A stretch of DNA of 64,000 nucleotides from positions 6,182,501-6,246,500 of the forward strand of contig JAQFVV010006255.1 in the NCBI GenBank assembly GCA_028023455.1, given 5' to 3'. A program made the translations under genes and the position numbers. The notes under the pieces were generated by a model, which was not told the DNA's origin, searched no databases, and worked only from the letters and a program-made list of their open reading frames with translations. The DNA comes from Epiperipatus broadwayi (Eukaryota > Onychophora > Udeonychophora > Euonychophora > Peripatidae). Below, one piece after another: positions 1 to 12,098 of this stretch (its first letter is position 1; each line of letters begins with the position of its first letter).

Positions 1-47
1 TACATAAACATCAGAGTAAGCATTCACTATCTCTATCATTAGTTCCA

Positions 48-92
48 CCTTCAGATCATGATTTCAAGTTGATTTGCTATCATCAGTGAAGG
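48..92 (-). ncRNA. Hammerhead ribozyme, family A copy 1
   Basis: Read on the minus strand: helix I strand CCUUCA, core CUGAUGA (86-80), a helix II hairpin, GAAA, the palindrome UCAUGA, then UC and the return strand UGAAGG (53-48). Helix I is six perfect pairs. Helix II is weakened here, with one of three pairs lost. Type I layout. Activity is doubtful for this copy. Confidence 0.75.
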
Positions 93-443
93 ATAGGAAT
101 AAGAAACTAGATCTAAACACTAACTCTGAGCATTTATGAAACAATTTCTATTCAGCTTGCGAGTGTGAATTTTTTAGACATGTAATGTCTTCAAACTCAG
201 CATAGCAAGCCAGATAGCTATATGGATCTGATATCAGTTCAGTATCACCACATAGTAGAAGCCTCTGCAATATATATCATTGCAAGAAAACCTCAAAAGG
301 TACATTTATGAAAAGCAAAAAACAAGTTAAACTTGCTAATGCTTGTATTTATGATCAATGATGGCATTTTACCAAAAACACCGTCAAGCGTATGTTTGTT
401 TACATAAACGTCAGAGTAAGCATTCACTATCTCTATCGTTCCA

Positions 444-488
444 CCTTCAGATCATGATTTCAAGCTGATTTGCTATCATCAGTGAAGG
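444..488 (-). ncRNA. Hammerhead ribozyme, family A copy 2
   Basis: Same architecture as copy 1, but helix II is intact as AGC/GCU around a six-base loop. Core CUGAUGA is 482-476. Predicted cleavage lies between 450 and 449 on the minus strand, after UC. The pair next to the core in helix II is U-U rather than the usual G-C, which may lower activity. Confidence 0.85.
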
Positions 489-781
489 ATGGAAATAAGA
501 AACCAGATCTAAACACTAACTCTGAGCGTTTATGAAACAATTTCTATTCAGTTTGCAAGCGTGAATTTTTTAGACATGTAATGTTTTCTTGCAATGATAT
601 ATATTGCAGAGGCTTCTACTATGTGGTGATACTGAACTGATATCAGACGCATATAGCTATCTGGCTTGCTATGCTGAGTTTGAAGACATTACATGTCTAA
701 AAAATTCACGCTTGCAAGCTGAATAGAAATTGTTTCATAAACGCTCAGAGTTAGTGTTTAGATCTAGTTTCTTATTCCTTT

Positions 782-826
782 CCTTCACTGATGATAGCAA
801 ATCAGCTTGAAATCATGATCTGAAGG
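782..826 (+). ncRNA. Hammerhead ribozyme, family A copy 3
   Basis: Helix I CCUUCA (782-787) pairs perfectly with UGAAGG (821-826). Core CUGAUGA 788-794; helix II AGC 796-798 with GCU 805-807; GAAA 809-812; palindrome UCAUGA 813-818; UC 819-820, with cleavage expected between 820 and 821. U795 and U808 form a U-U mismatch at the base of helix II. This copy is on the opposite strand to copies 1 and 2. Confidence 0.87.
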
Positions 827-1183
827 TGGAACTAACAATAGAGATAGTGAATGTTTACTCTGACATTTATGTAAACAAACATATGCTTGACGGTGTTTTT
901 GGTAAAACGCCAGCTATTGGTCATAAATACAAGCGTTAGCAAGTTTAACTTGTTTTTTTTATTTTTATAAATGTACCTTTTGAGGTTTTCTTGCAATGAT
1001 ATATATTGCAGAGACTTCTACTATGTGGTGATACTGAACTGATATCAGACCCATATAGCTAACTGGCTTACTATGCTGAGTTTGAAGACATTATGTGTCT
1101 AAAAAATTCACGCTTGCAAGCTGAATAGAAACTGTTTCATAAATGCTCAGAGTTTGTGTTTAGATCTAGTTTCTTACTCCTGT

Positions 1184-1227
1184 CCTTCACTGATGATAGA
1201 AAATAGCTTGAAATCATGATCTGGAGG
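1184..1227 (+). ncRNA. Hammerhead ribozyme, family A copy 4 (partly decayed)
   Basis: CUGAUGA, GAAA, UCAUGA and UC are all present. The helix I return strand is UGGAGG, giving one U-G wobble, and helix II has lost a pair (AGA opposite GCU). It lies about 402 bp after copy 3. Confidence 0.75.
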
Positions 1228-1339
1228 TGGAACTAATGATAGAGATAGTGAATGCTTACTCTGACATTTATGTAAACAAACATATGCTTGATGGTGTTTT
1301 TGGTAAAACGCCATCTATTGATCATATATATATATATAT

Positions 1340-4300
1340 TGAAATGGTAAATCTGATTCAGATTTGCCGCTTCACAGTCTGACCCACCTAATTATTTATT
1401 TTACTAGCATTTGCTTTTATTATTATTTTAAAAAAACATTTTTTAAACATTTTTTTAACTATCCTGAATAAATCCTATAATTTACTTTGGATCTTATATA
1501 TATAATTGTACTAACACTGTTATTCCATTTATATTATTAAAAGAAAAAAAGAATTCAAATAATTAACTTTGAATTTTTTTTATATATTTTAGATATGTAT
1601 GTTTAAAATGCTTTATTTTTAGTTCAAGAATCCAAGATGGCCTTTTTGAAAAGATCTGTACCTCGATAAGAAGTTTAAAATAAATGTTTAAATTAAAAGC
1701 ATTGATAAATTACCAAAAATCCATTCACTGTGGAATCTCCATTAATTAGTAGAGATTCTACATTGTTATCTAAATTAAAAACAAACATAAAATTATATTG
1801 AAATATATTGATCCTTATCGAGGTACAAACTTTCTAAAATTAGAATAAAAGAATAATTTTGATTGTTTTTAAAATTGAAAATGACCCGAGGCAGCAGAAT
1901 CAAATACGAGTAGGAAGTGATAAATAGTGGCCCTTTTGAGAAAGAAAAGAGACCAGAAAAAGACAAGAACCAGACAGACAACAGACAGAGAGTTGTAGAA
2001 ATCACACCATGATGATCGAGTAGTAAAAGGGCTAAATCACTGCCCTTTCCATCCTGAGACCTGAAAGCTTCTATTATGCTGCTGTCCAAACCTGCCTTCA
2101 AAAGAGCCATCTGCCACCGAAGTTCCCTTATAGAACTCATCCCAGGGAACTCCAAGCAAAATGCCAAAGAGCTTGAATACTTCCATCAAGATGTTTGAAA
2201 CTATTATCGTAAGAGTATAAATGTATTTTTGTAAAGTTTTTAACTGATTCTTCAACCCTTTTCTTTTAAATTATAATATTTCATTAACTCAAGCTCACTA
2301 TAATTTTCAATTTTTAATATATATAATTAATTGAATATGAATTTATTTATTTGTTTTATATTAATTTTTAGCATGAGATTATTTCATGCTTTGATTTTTT
2401 TGTATTTCGACAAGCTTCACTCACGGGGACTTAAAGAGAGTAATTTGCTAAGAGAGCAAATTATGTTTTATTAGGGAAAGGGAATTTTAACAAAGAGCGA
2501 TTTGATTTTAAAAGTAAAGTAAGTTGATCTATTTTCGCAAGTGAGGTTATGTCGAATATATATATTTCAAAATAAACAAATCTACAGTAATTTCAAATAA
2601 ATTTATTAGAGATTTCCCAGAATGGGATTCTATTATCTTATATTTCTGTAATTGAAAACAGAATAAAATATGCTATAGATTTTTGACCTAGTAACAGCGC
2701 GCCGCTGGATAGTGTCAGTTAATTATCTTGCCTTTTTTTAGTTAGGAAAGAGGGAGGGGGGATTTATTTGAGAAATAAATTTCTTTATTTCTATACATAT
2801 GATTTTGTAGATTAAATATTTACATAACGTAGTTGTTTCCGCAGGTTGATCTTTATGCAGAATTAGATAATTTAAGGCTATTTTAATTATAATTCGTTCA
2901 TATTTAATGATTATAATATCTCGGGTTAATAAAGTATACTTGGAGTATCATGGACAGACCTAAAATGGTCATTGATTTGGTGATTCGGAGTTAGCTTCTG
3001 CTTATGCATACCTCTGTGAATCGGATAGCATGGCTGAGATAGAGTAGGTTAGCCTTCGTGGCCTGTAGAGGCAGGCATGTTGACTCTCCATAAATCCTAT
3101 CTTTATATCAGTATATGGACACAAAATGTGGATGTATCGATTTTTTTTTTATTCCTCATTGGAATAGACATACGAGTGTCCGTAATCCGGCTTGTATTTT
3201 CTTACTTACATTTCTTCTCTCCTTTGCATTCGTATATTTATTAACCTGACATTGTTTTGCTTTTCTTTTGCCTATCTAATACATAAGCCATAGGGAAATG
3301 ATTCTACAGAAAGGATCTTCAACCTGAGTAATCGACTCTTTTGTTCATTTGCGTAATTAGTTAAAATCGTTTGATTTTGGCTAATTCACATTGTATTGTA
3401 TTATAGGTATGATTTTAGTTGTAAGTCCAACTAAAGTGACTTGTTTGCTTGATAATTAACTGATCTATTTTTTTATTATAACCACTTACAGTTTTAAAGT
3501 TATTTATAAGCTATGCCAGCAAGGTCCACTAATGTCATAAAACATTAGTTATTGAAAATCTAAATTATTATTTTTACAAAGAGAAATAAAATCAATTTTT
3601 TTTTATCTGTTAGTGAAGTAAGACGTCAAATTAGTCTTCTTATAACCGTCCATTTAATGTTTTTTTTTTCAATAGAAATGTTTTTTTTAAATCTTGTATA
3701 ATGAATTCATTAAAATAGTCATCCATATGTATGTGCATTAGGCAGATGTTTAAACCTACCACTATATTACAAGCTTGTACTAAATGTGCACGGGGAATTT
3801 TGAAATCCATGATCATTTAATTATAAAATAATTTTTGTTATTTTAAAAGAAGAATAAATGTAAACAAAAGTAAAGGTGTGTAAACTTCACAAAATAAATT
3901 GTACAAACTCAATAATGTCAGTGTTAACCGCTAATATAAATAAAGTCGTCATGAACTCATATAATTATAAAGTTAATTTAAAGATTGTATTTGCGTTTTA
4001 AGAGCTTGAGTTAAACTAATATATAATGCTAAATGATTTTAAATATATATATATATACTAAAACCAAACTTCCAGTGTTTTTTGAATCATTTTATTTACT
4101 TTTATTTTAAATAAATTTGATTTTTAAATATACCTATCAACCAATCATCCAAGTTCTCACTAAAATATATAATTAAATTGAATCTCATGCTTTAAGACCC
4201 AGCTGCTGGGATGGTGAAAGTAAAGGAATTCGATTGTATCATTGAGAAAGGCTATTGATTAGATCTTTGACCAGGGATATAGATAAATAGGGCAGAAACC

Positions 4301-4401
4301 ATGATGTACCTGATTTATGGATCTTGTATGTGGTCGGACTCGAGGTACTTTACCTGTATTCAGGGGTTTGTTGGATCGATGTGTGTTTTTCGACTGGTAC
4401 A
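1340..4401 (+). repeat. 5' LTR (about 3.06 kb)
   Basis: Begins TGAAATGG, ends GGTACA, and matches 9845-13148 along its whole length with scattered substitutions. Three kilobases is far longer than the few hundred bases typical of Ty3/gypsy LTRs. Minus-strand open frames at 1793-2167 and 2037-2255 resemble nothing known. They persist only because the LTRs are copies, so I do not call them genes. The last ~200 bp resemble the relic at 19190-19385. Confidence 0.9.
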
Positions 4402-5649
4402 TCGTATTTTTTTTCTGGGTTTGGACGCCCATCCATGGTGCAATTAGATATTTCCACACCCTGTATAATGTTAAGCATATATATATATAAGGTTTTTTGA
4501 ATAACACTAAATAATAAATATATGTAAGATTTTTTTCCCCGAGTTTGTATGATGTTTTGCACACACTGCAAAACCCTCAATAATGTTTAATGTATATAAT
4601 GTGTTTTTTTTTGTTATGCTTTTTGACACAGTAATGAATAATGTATACATGTTAATAAAATTTTCCAGAGTTTTGGATGCTCGAAAATTGTGGGGATTTT
4701 AGATAAATACCTACACCATGATGAATATGTTGATAAAATAAAATGTGTGAAATACACATGTATTTTTTTGGCTGTATTTTGTAGTAGAGAGTGAAAATAA
4801 TGGGTCCACAAATAGCTGGCACTCAGAGTTAGAAAACTGATATGCACACAGACTAAAAATAGAAAGAAAAATATGAGATTTTTTTTTCTATCTGTGATTT
4901 TTAATTCATATGTAAAAGAGAAATAAACCAAATACTGTATGTTTTGATATATAAATAAATATTCAGAGTCTGTAAAATGTTGTGATATAAAAAAAATAAC
5001 TAAATGAAAAACTAAATGAAAATTGTATAATAGCAACAAATGTTTGTTAATAGAGATTTGGGTGAATAAATTGTTAATAATAAAGCATATACATATTCTA
5101 TTGGCTGGTGCCCTTACAAAAAAATTTGCCAATAGTTTAATTAAATATTTTCAAACACAAAATAATGTTATTTAAGATTCGAACCTGGAAGAATGAAATG
5201 GTTAAAGAGTCGGTACAACTTAAATGTAAATTAAATCATGTAACCCAATTGTTATCAACCAAGTGACGTATGATCAAGGTCAAATCTGTCCAGGCACAGG
5301 AGAACAACCAGAGGTAAAAAGAATAAATTTGTTTTGTTTCATATGAGAAAATAGCTAAATTTTGCTCATTTTTTTTTAGATAATAGCTTGAGTGGCAAAC
5401 AATTTTTTAACTAAAGGTAGTTAACTAAAGGTAGTAGTAGGATGGCATATTTTTAGGAGGGAAGGGTGGTGTAACCCGTTAAAGTCAGATAAATATATAG
5501 AGTTTTGTTTATCCCACAATAAATTAAGAGAAAATAGCAGTCTTAGAATAAAATTTCAAATTTTTTTAAGTGAAGAAAAAGTTCAAATTTTAAGTGAAGT
5601 GTACAAAGAAAAGTAGTAAATTTTTTTTTACAAAGATTTTCTGTTTAAG
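4402..5649 (+). other. Untranslated leader between 5' LTR and gag
   Basis: About 1.25 kb with no supported gene. A primer-binding site is expected just inside the LTR, but no stretch starting TGG within the first few bases can be assigned to a tRNA 3' end. The nearest candidate is a GGGTTTGG-type stretch about 15 bases in. Open frames on the minus strand here are AT-rich and unconvincing. Confidence 0.6.
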
Positions 5650-6453
5650 ATGGAGTGCTCAAAAGAGGAGCAGGTGGATGAGCAACAGGAAAATACGGAA
5701 GAGAAAATGATGTCTGAGATGATGTCCATAATGATGGAAAATTCAAAGATGATTATGAACAACATTATGGCAACAATGAGGTATGAAATTGAGAGAACAA
5801 TGCAAAAGCATCAAGAAGCCATAGATCAAAGAATAGCCATCATAGAAACAGAGGCTAATGAGAAGATCACCAACAATAAAGTTCAAATTCCTTCAAGCAG
5901 CTCACAGGGACCATCATTGATATCCCAACTGATCCATATCCAGGAGTTCCAAGGTGAGCCTGGAGGGAATCCAATAGAGCACATAGAAAGCCTGAGGGAA
6001 CTGTTCCATGTTCATGCAATGGATGAAGCTGAGAAAATGGCTGTTGTGAGCCATTATTTGAAAAACACTGCGAAGGATTGGTGGAGGTCATTAGCACAGA
6101 AACTCAAAAACTTCAAAGAATATGAACAAGCCATGATAGGGCAATTTTGGAGTGATGAGTGCCAAGAAGATATGATTCAGACTTTGACGGCCGAAAAATA
6201 TCAAGATAGCCAGCAAGGAACTTTCACACAATTTTTTTTTAAACAAGTGGCGAAGTTTCAAAACCTAACCACCTTCACGTACTCTGATGCACACATTATA
6301 CACATTATAAAGAACAATATGCCCATATGGGTCCAAAGAATGATGTTAAGTTGCCAAATTGATACCATCCCTGAGATGGGAAGATTTTTAACCTCTATTA
6401 GTGATAATGACACAGGAGTGGAACAAAAGGGGCAAAGTAACCGAAAAAAATAG
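5650..6453 (+). CDS. gag polyprotein of the Ty3/gypsy-like element
   Basis: 267 codons, the first open frame inside the element. Residues 1-75 are Met- and Glu-rich and probably coiled-coil (many EE, MM and NKM groups). Residues ~85-205 match the retrotransposon gag pattern, with a SQL..I.EFQGEPG entry, KDWW at ~137-140 and a conserved QF...F segment. No CCHC zinc knuckle is visible; the frame ends in a Lys/Arg-rich tail. It ends in TAG (6451-6453), followed two codons later by TAA in the same frame, and the protease lies downstream in that frame. Expression of pol would need readthrough of both stops, so this copy is more likely decayed. Family assignment rests on motif and position. Confidence 0.8.
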   Translation: MECSKEEQVDEQQENTEEKMMSEMMSIMMENSKMIMNNIMATMRYEIERTMQKHQEAIDQRIAIIETEANEKITNNKVQIPSSSSQGPSLISQLIHIQEFQGEPGGNPIEHIESLRELFHVHAMDEAEKMAVVSHYLKNTAKDWWRSLAQKLKNFKEYEQAMIGQFWSDECQEDMIQTLTAEKYQDSQQGTFTQFFFKQVAKFQNLTTFTYSDAHIIHIIKNNMPIWVQRMMLSCQIDTIPEMGRFLTSISDNDTGVEQKGQSNRKK

Positions 6454-6501
6454 AAATAACTGAGGAAAATCCAAGAACCACAATCATCCAGAAACAATAG
6501 C

Positions 6502-6870
6502 ATGGGAAATCTCTTCCCAATTGTGCAGATAAAAGTCAAGACCGAGAGAGTGCAAACCTTAATGGATTCGGGAAGCCAAGTATCCCTGATATCAAAAGCT
6601 TGGTTTGAAAACATGAAGAGATTAAAAGAATTCATGAAGCTCCCAACATGGCCCATTGGTCTAACTCTGGCAAATGGATGTAAATCAATGAGTGAAAATT
6701 ACCAAATATGGTTGGAGGTGAGAATAAATCAAATATCTTTAGGACATGCCTTTTTAGTCATGGATGGACTCATTTACGACATGGTGTTGGGATCAGATTT
6801 TTTAATACAACATGAAGGCATCATTGATTACTCCCGAAGGACCTGTTACATAAAGCAAGAGGCCGTGTAA
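6502..6870 (+). CDS. Retropepsin-type aspartic protease domain (pol N-terminal part)
   Basis: 122 codons in the same frame as gag. The catalytic motif D-S-G-S starts at residue 22 (6565-6576), preceded by the usual hydrophobic strand. A later YDMVLGSDFL segment matches the retropepsin C-terminal ILG.DFL motif, then comes an IDY strand. These are the hallmarks of gypsy proteases, which cut the gag-pol polyprotein. It is likely a domain of a longer pol rather than a separate gene; the ATG is the first after the gag stops and may not be a true start. It leads into the broken RT region. Confidence 0.8.
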   Translation: MGNLFPIVQIKVKTERVQTLMDSGSQVSLISKAWFENMKRLKEFMKLPTWPIGLTLANGCKSMSENYQIWLEVRINQISLGHAFLVMDGLIYDMVLGSDFLIQHEGIIDYSRRTCYIKQEAV

Positions 6871-7059
6871 TTTCAGGACACCCAGAAGAATCAGCTGGGT
6901 AACCACAGCTGTATCATTCAACCGGTTGACCCAGCATTGATCTTGACAAAGGTACAAGAAGCAGCGATTGCCAATCCCAGAGACAGGAACCAAATTAAAA
7001 AAATGTTGGAAAACTATTCCAAGGTTTTTTTCCCAAGTCCCAGGTCAAATCAAAGGTTA

Positions 7060-8250
7060 TACCCACCGCATTAGATTAAAAGAGGAATCATATGCCCAAT
7101 CCAAAACCTAACCAATTCCTTCCAATACAAAGAAGAGGTGGAGAGTCAAATTAAACAGATGATGGAATGGGGAATCATTGAACAGGGGCCATCCCCTTAC
7201 AATAATCCTTTAATGGTCATAAGGAAAAGGAGTGGTGACCTTCATTTGTGCCTTGATGCTCATAAATTGAACAGCATGACCATACCAGAGAGAGACATCC
7301 CCCCACCTATCAAGATGTCTTTGTCCATCTGGCTGGAAAGACTATTTTTTCCACTTTGGATTTAACTGCAAGTTATTGGCAGATGGCCCTTGATCCAAGA
7401 GATCGAAAATATACTGCTTTTCAGTATAAGGGCCAAAGCCATGTATTCAAGAGGGTACCTTTCGGCCTTATAAACAGTGGTGCAGGATTGATGCGCTGTC
7501 TCAAACAAGTACTCTCAGAGGAATTGCAAGACCATATGGTCTGCTACATTGATGATATTGTAATAGCTTCAAAGGACATGGAGGAACAAATTAAGTACTT
7601 AGACCTATTTTTCAAGGTGTGAGTGTGAAAACATCACCATTAATTTGGAAAAGAGCCACTTTGCCCCGAAAGAAATCTCATTCTTGGGTCACATCATTAA
7701 CGCAGATGAAATAAAACCTCACCCTGAAAAAACCAAAGCTATTGAGAAATTCCCAACCCCAACTACCTGCAAGCAAGTCCGTTCTTTCCTGGGGTTATGT
7801 AATTTCTATCATAAATTCTAACCCAGGTTTGCATTGGAAACAACTCATTTGATAGATCTTTTACATAAAAATAAGAGGTGGGCGTGGACCACCACTCACG
7901 ATCAGGACCTTCAAGTAATCAAAAATAAGTTTTTACAGGCTATAATGCTCCACCACCCAGATTTTAACTGCCCCTTCTACATCCAAACTGACAGTAGTAA
8001 GAGGGGTCTAGGCGCTGTTATTTCAAGTGGGTGAAAGGGGACAACACCAAGTTCTCTATTTTATCAGCTGAACTTTAAAAGGGGCTGAGGTAAACTATAC
8101 CACAATGGAACAGGAAACACTCACTATTGTGTGGGCTTGTCAAAAATTCAAGCAATTCCTCATGGGGTCTGAAGTAATCATAATTACTGACCATAGGTGC
8201 TTGGAATTTTTAAATCAAGAGTTTTCTCACAAATGACCAGCTCATTCATT
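7060..8250 (+). pseudogene. Reverse transcriptase and RNase H region, frame-broken
   Basis: Pieces in different frames line up with Ty3/gypsy RT. An NNPL..VIRK..GDL segment is at 7198-7245 in the gag frame. A frame change near 7350 leads to LDLTASYWQM and FGLINSGA. The active-site Y-I-D-D is at 7545-7556. After a stop at 7620-7622 come the FLGHIIN and RSFLGLCNFYHKF segments, another stop, then a QTDSS motif (~7985) starting RNase H, itself broken at 8032. Later TTMEQETLTIVWAC and ITDHRCLEF pieces (8100-8205) are RNase H-like. The catalytic YIDD is kept, but the region cannot encode one protein. Confidence 0.88.
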
Positions 8251-8255
8251 GGAGT

Positions 8256-9600
8256 TTGACCCTACAGAAATTCAGGTATAGTATAGTCTACTGCCCAGGA
8301 CCAGAAAATGTGGTGGATGACAATTTAAGCTGTCACCCAATACCGATGAACCCTCAGAACCCTGAACTGCATGATCAAACTGCCCAGATTATGGCAGCCC
8401 AGAAGGAAACTACTATTGAAGAGGAACTGCAGGACTTAGGATATTGGCAACAAGCTGAAAAGCAATATGGACAAATAATCACTGAGCTGAAAAAGGATCT
8501 GCATGAGACAAGTAAACATTTTCAGAAAAGACGTTCACAGTACTGGCTTAGGGATGACATACTACAAATTAAAACAGAGGAACGAGATGGCCCATGGAAT
8601 ATAATAATTCCCACAGAATTGAGGACAAAAATCATACAACATATGCATGAGACTTGGGCACTACAGGCCTTGAAAAACTGAAGAAGCTATAAGGCAATGG
8701 TTCTATTGGCCTGGTCTATATGCTCAAATCCTTCTTGTCATCAGGAGGTGCATCAAATGTGCTCAAAATAAACACCCAAACAGGTCCTATGTGGGACCCC
8801 TCCATCCCATTACTGTAACAAAACCAAATTAACTGCTTACCATGGACCACTATGGGCCATTGCCATCATTTCAACAGTTTCGGTACTTGCTCATTACATA
8901 TGTATTTTCAAAGTATGTACAGGCATACCCTGTAAGAGCTGCAGATTCGAGAAATGCTATTCGCGTGCTCCAACAAAAGCAATTTCTGGAAGTAGAACAC
9001 CAAAAGTAATCCTATTGGACCACAGGACTGCATTTACTTCAAAGGAGTGGACTAGATGGATTGAGAAACAAGGACTACATCACTGGTTAACATCTGTTAA
9101 AAAACCCCAATCTAATCCTGTGAAAGGGTCATGAGAGAAATTAACAGGCTTTTTGCACATACACGTCTCACAATCATCGGGGATGGGTAAGGAGAACTGA
9201 TGAAATTGTGGGGTACATCAACCATACCTTGAACGAGTCACCTCAAAAAGGCTCCACTATGGAAAATCATGCCCCTAAATATTTCGTAAAATTCAACCAA
9301 AAGAGGATCTGGTTATCCACCCTGAAGAGGACCAAAAGGAGGCCCATGCCCATATGAAAAGGATGGCCCAGGTAAGAATGAAAAGATATCATAATCCACC
9401 CCAGAAATTTCAAGAAGGGGATTTGGTGTGGCTTAGAGCACCAAAATCAAGTAATGTGACCAAGAAGGAATTTCAAAAAATTCTTCCCGCTTTACCATGG
9501 TCCTTACAAGATCCAAAGAAAATGTCAGGAGAATGCATTTTTATTAGAAGGAGAACAAGGAAATAGAGGAACGTTTAATGCCTTATGTCCCACCAGATCC
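8256..9600 (+). pseudogene. Integrase region, frame-broken
   Basis: An open stretch (8256-8681) holds the RNase H tail (VYCPGPENVVDDNLS) and the start of the HHCC zinc-binding domain, with H-M-H near 8640. A RCIKCAQ segment (~8740) supplies the paired Cys in another frame. MDHYGPLP (8841-8864) fits the first Asp of the DDE core, and LLDHRTAFTS (~9012) fits the second. Several stops and frame changes follow. An open piece at 9354-9566 (KRYHNP..FQEGDLVWLR) matches the integrase C-terminal chromatin-side domain. Confidence 0.83.
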
Positions 9601-9827
9601 AGGGAGATAGGACAAAGTACTTAATCCAAATTGGTATTTTTGTAAATAACAGGAATTTGTAATTGGACTAAGAGATGGAAAAGAATTTATAGATTTAAAT
9701 AGGGCATTTCAGATTATAATCAAAGACTAGGTAGGGTGAGAAATAGCTGGTTGGGACTCTGTGACCTGGAAAGTTTTAAAAATTTTATGTATGTGTTAAA
9801 AATATATATAATGTATAGATATTTTTT

Positions 9828-9844
9828 CCGTGAAGTGGGGAATG
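9828..9844 (+). promoter_or_regulatory. Candidate polypurine tract before the 3' LTR
   Basis: A purine-rich stretch (GTGAAGTGGGGAA) ends two bases before the TG of the 3' LTR. This is where the plus-strand primer lies in LTR retrotransposons, and it supports the LTR boundary. Confidence 0.6.
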
Positions 9845-10690
9845 TGAAATGGTAAATCTGATTCAGATTTGCTGTTTCACAGTCTTCCACCTAATTATTT
9901 ATTTTACTAACATTTGCTTTTATTATTATTCTAAAAAAACATTTTTAAAACATTTTTTAAACTATCCTGAATAAATCCTATAATTTACTTTGGATCATAT
10001 ATATATAATTGTACTAACACTGTTATTCCATTTATGTTAATAAAAGAAAAAAAGACTTCAAATAATTAACTTTGAATTTTTTTTATATATATTTTAGATA
10101 TGTATGTTTAAAATGCTTTATTTTTAGTTTAAGAATCCAAGATGGCCTTTTTGAAAAGATTTGTACCTCGATAAGAAGTTTAAAATAAATGTTTAAATTA
10201 AAAGCATTGATAAATTACCAAAAATCCATTCACTGTGAAATATCTATTCATTAATTAGTAGAGATTCTACATTGTTATCTAAATTAAAAATGAACATAAA
10301 ATTATATTGAAATATATTGATCCTTATTGAGGTACAAACTTTCTAAAATTAGAATAAAAGAATGATTTTGATTTTTTTAAAATTGAAAATGACCTGAGGC
10401 AGCAGAAATCGAATACAAGTAGGAAGTGATAAATAGTGGCCCTTTTGAGAAAGAAAAGAGACCTGAAAGAGACCAGAACCAGACAGAGAGCAGACTAGAA
10501 AGAGAGTTGTAGAAATCACGCCATGATGATCGAGTAGTAAAAGGGGTAAATCACTGCCCTTTCCTTCCTGAGACCTAAAATCTTCTGTTATGCTGCATTC
10601 CAAACCTGCCTTCAAAAGAGCCATCTGCCACCAATGTTCGCTCATAGAACTCATCCCAGGAAACTCCAAGGAAAATGCCAAAGAGCTTGA

Positions 10691-10828
10691 ATACTTCCAT
10701 CAAGATGTTTGAAACTACTATCATAAGAGTTTAAATGTATTTTCATAAAGTTTTTAACTATACTTCCATCAAGATGTTTGAAACTATTATCATAAGAGTA
10801 TAAAAGTATTTTCGTAAAGCTTTTAACT
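10691..10828 (+). repeat. 69-bp tandem duplication inside the 3' LTR
   Basis: Units 10691-10759 and 10760-10828 are near-identical. The 5' LTR has a single copy (about 2178-2246). The duplication therefore followed, or accompanied, the making of this LTR. Confidence 0.85.
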
Positions 10829-12098
10829 TATTCTTTAACCCTTTTCTTTTAAATTATATTTCATTAACTCAAGCTCACTATAATTTTCAATTTTTAATAT
10901 ATATCATTAATTGAAATTATTTATTTGTTTTATATTAATTTTTAGCATGAGATTATTTCATGCTTTGATTTTTTTGTATTTCGACAAGCTTCACTCACGG
11001 GGACTTAAAAAGAGTAATTTGCTAAGAGAGCAAATTATGTTTTATTAGGGAAAGGGAATTTTAACAAAGAACGATTTGATTTTAAAAGTAAAATAAGTTG
11101 ATCTATTTTTACGAGTGATCTGTTATGTCGAATATATATATTTCAAAATAAACAAATCTACAGTAATTTCAAATAAATTTATTAGAGATTTCCCAGAATG
11201 GGATTCTATTATTTTATATTTCTGTAATTCAAAACAGAATTAAATATGCTATAGATTTTTGTCCTAGTAACAGCACCGCTGGATAGCGTCAGTTAATTAT
11301 CTTGCCTTTTTTTAGTTAGGAAAGAGGGAAGGGGGGGTTTATTCGAGAAATAAATTTCCTTATTTCTATACGTATGATTTTGTAGGTTAAATATTTACAT
11401 AACCTAGTTGTTTACGCAGGTTGATCTCTATGCAGTATTAGATCATTTAAGGCTATTTTAATTATAATTCGTTCATATTTAATGATTATAATATCTCGGG
11501 TTAATAAAAAATGCTTGGAGTATCATGGACAGACCTAAAATGGTCATTGATTTGGCGATTCAGAGTTAGCTTCCGCTTATGCATACCTCTGTGAATTGGA
11601 TAGCGTGGCTGAGATAGAGTAGGTTAGCCTGCGTGGCTTGTAGAGGCAGGCATGTTGACTCTCCATAAATTCTATCTCCATATCGGTATATGGACACAAA
11701 ATGTGGATGTATCAATTTTCCTTTTTATTCTTCATTGGAATAGACATACGAGTGTCCGTAATCCGGCTTGTATTTTTTTACTTACGTTTTTTCTCTCCTT
11801 TGCATTCGTATATTTATTAACCTGACATTGTTTTGCTTTTCTTTTGCCTATCTAATACATAAGCCATAGGGAAATGATTCTACTGAAAGGATCTTCAACC
11901 TGAGTAATCGACTCTTTTGTTCATTTGCGCAATTAGTTAAAATCGTTTGATTTTGGCTAATTCACATTGTATTGTATTATAGGTATGATTTTAGTTGTAA
12001 GTCCAACTAAAGTGACTTGTTTGCTTGATTATTAACTGATCTATTTTTTTATTATAACCGCTTACAGTTTTAAAGTTATTTATAAGCTATTCCAGCAA

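Larger units (their letters stand above)
1..1325. repeat. Family A hammerhead tandem array, left copy, with orientation switch
   Basis: About 3.3 monomers of a ~400-bp repeat. The phrase at 1-45 recurs at 401-440, giving a 400-bp period. Near 585 the repeat switches strand: a reverse-complement copy begins and recurs at about 986 (period ~402). The inverted half ends in an (AT)n tract at about 1322. Each monomer carries one hammerhead ribozyme. The same family forms the array at 62656-64000. No coding potential is convincing. The head-to-tail and then tail-to-tail layout could be two insertions or one rearranged array. Confidence 0.93.

Noticed and set aside
1793-2255. Open frames on the minus strand of the 5' LTR, with a similar one at 10349-10681 in the 3' LTR
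   Set aside because: Present twice only because the LTRs are copies; no domain, antisense to the element, and lengths differ between copies.
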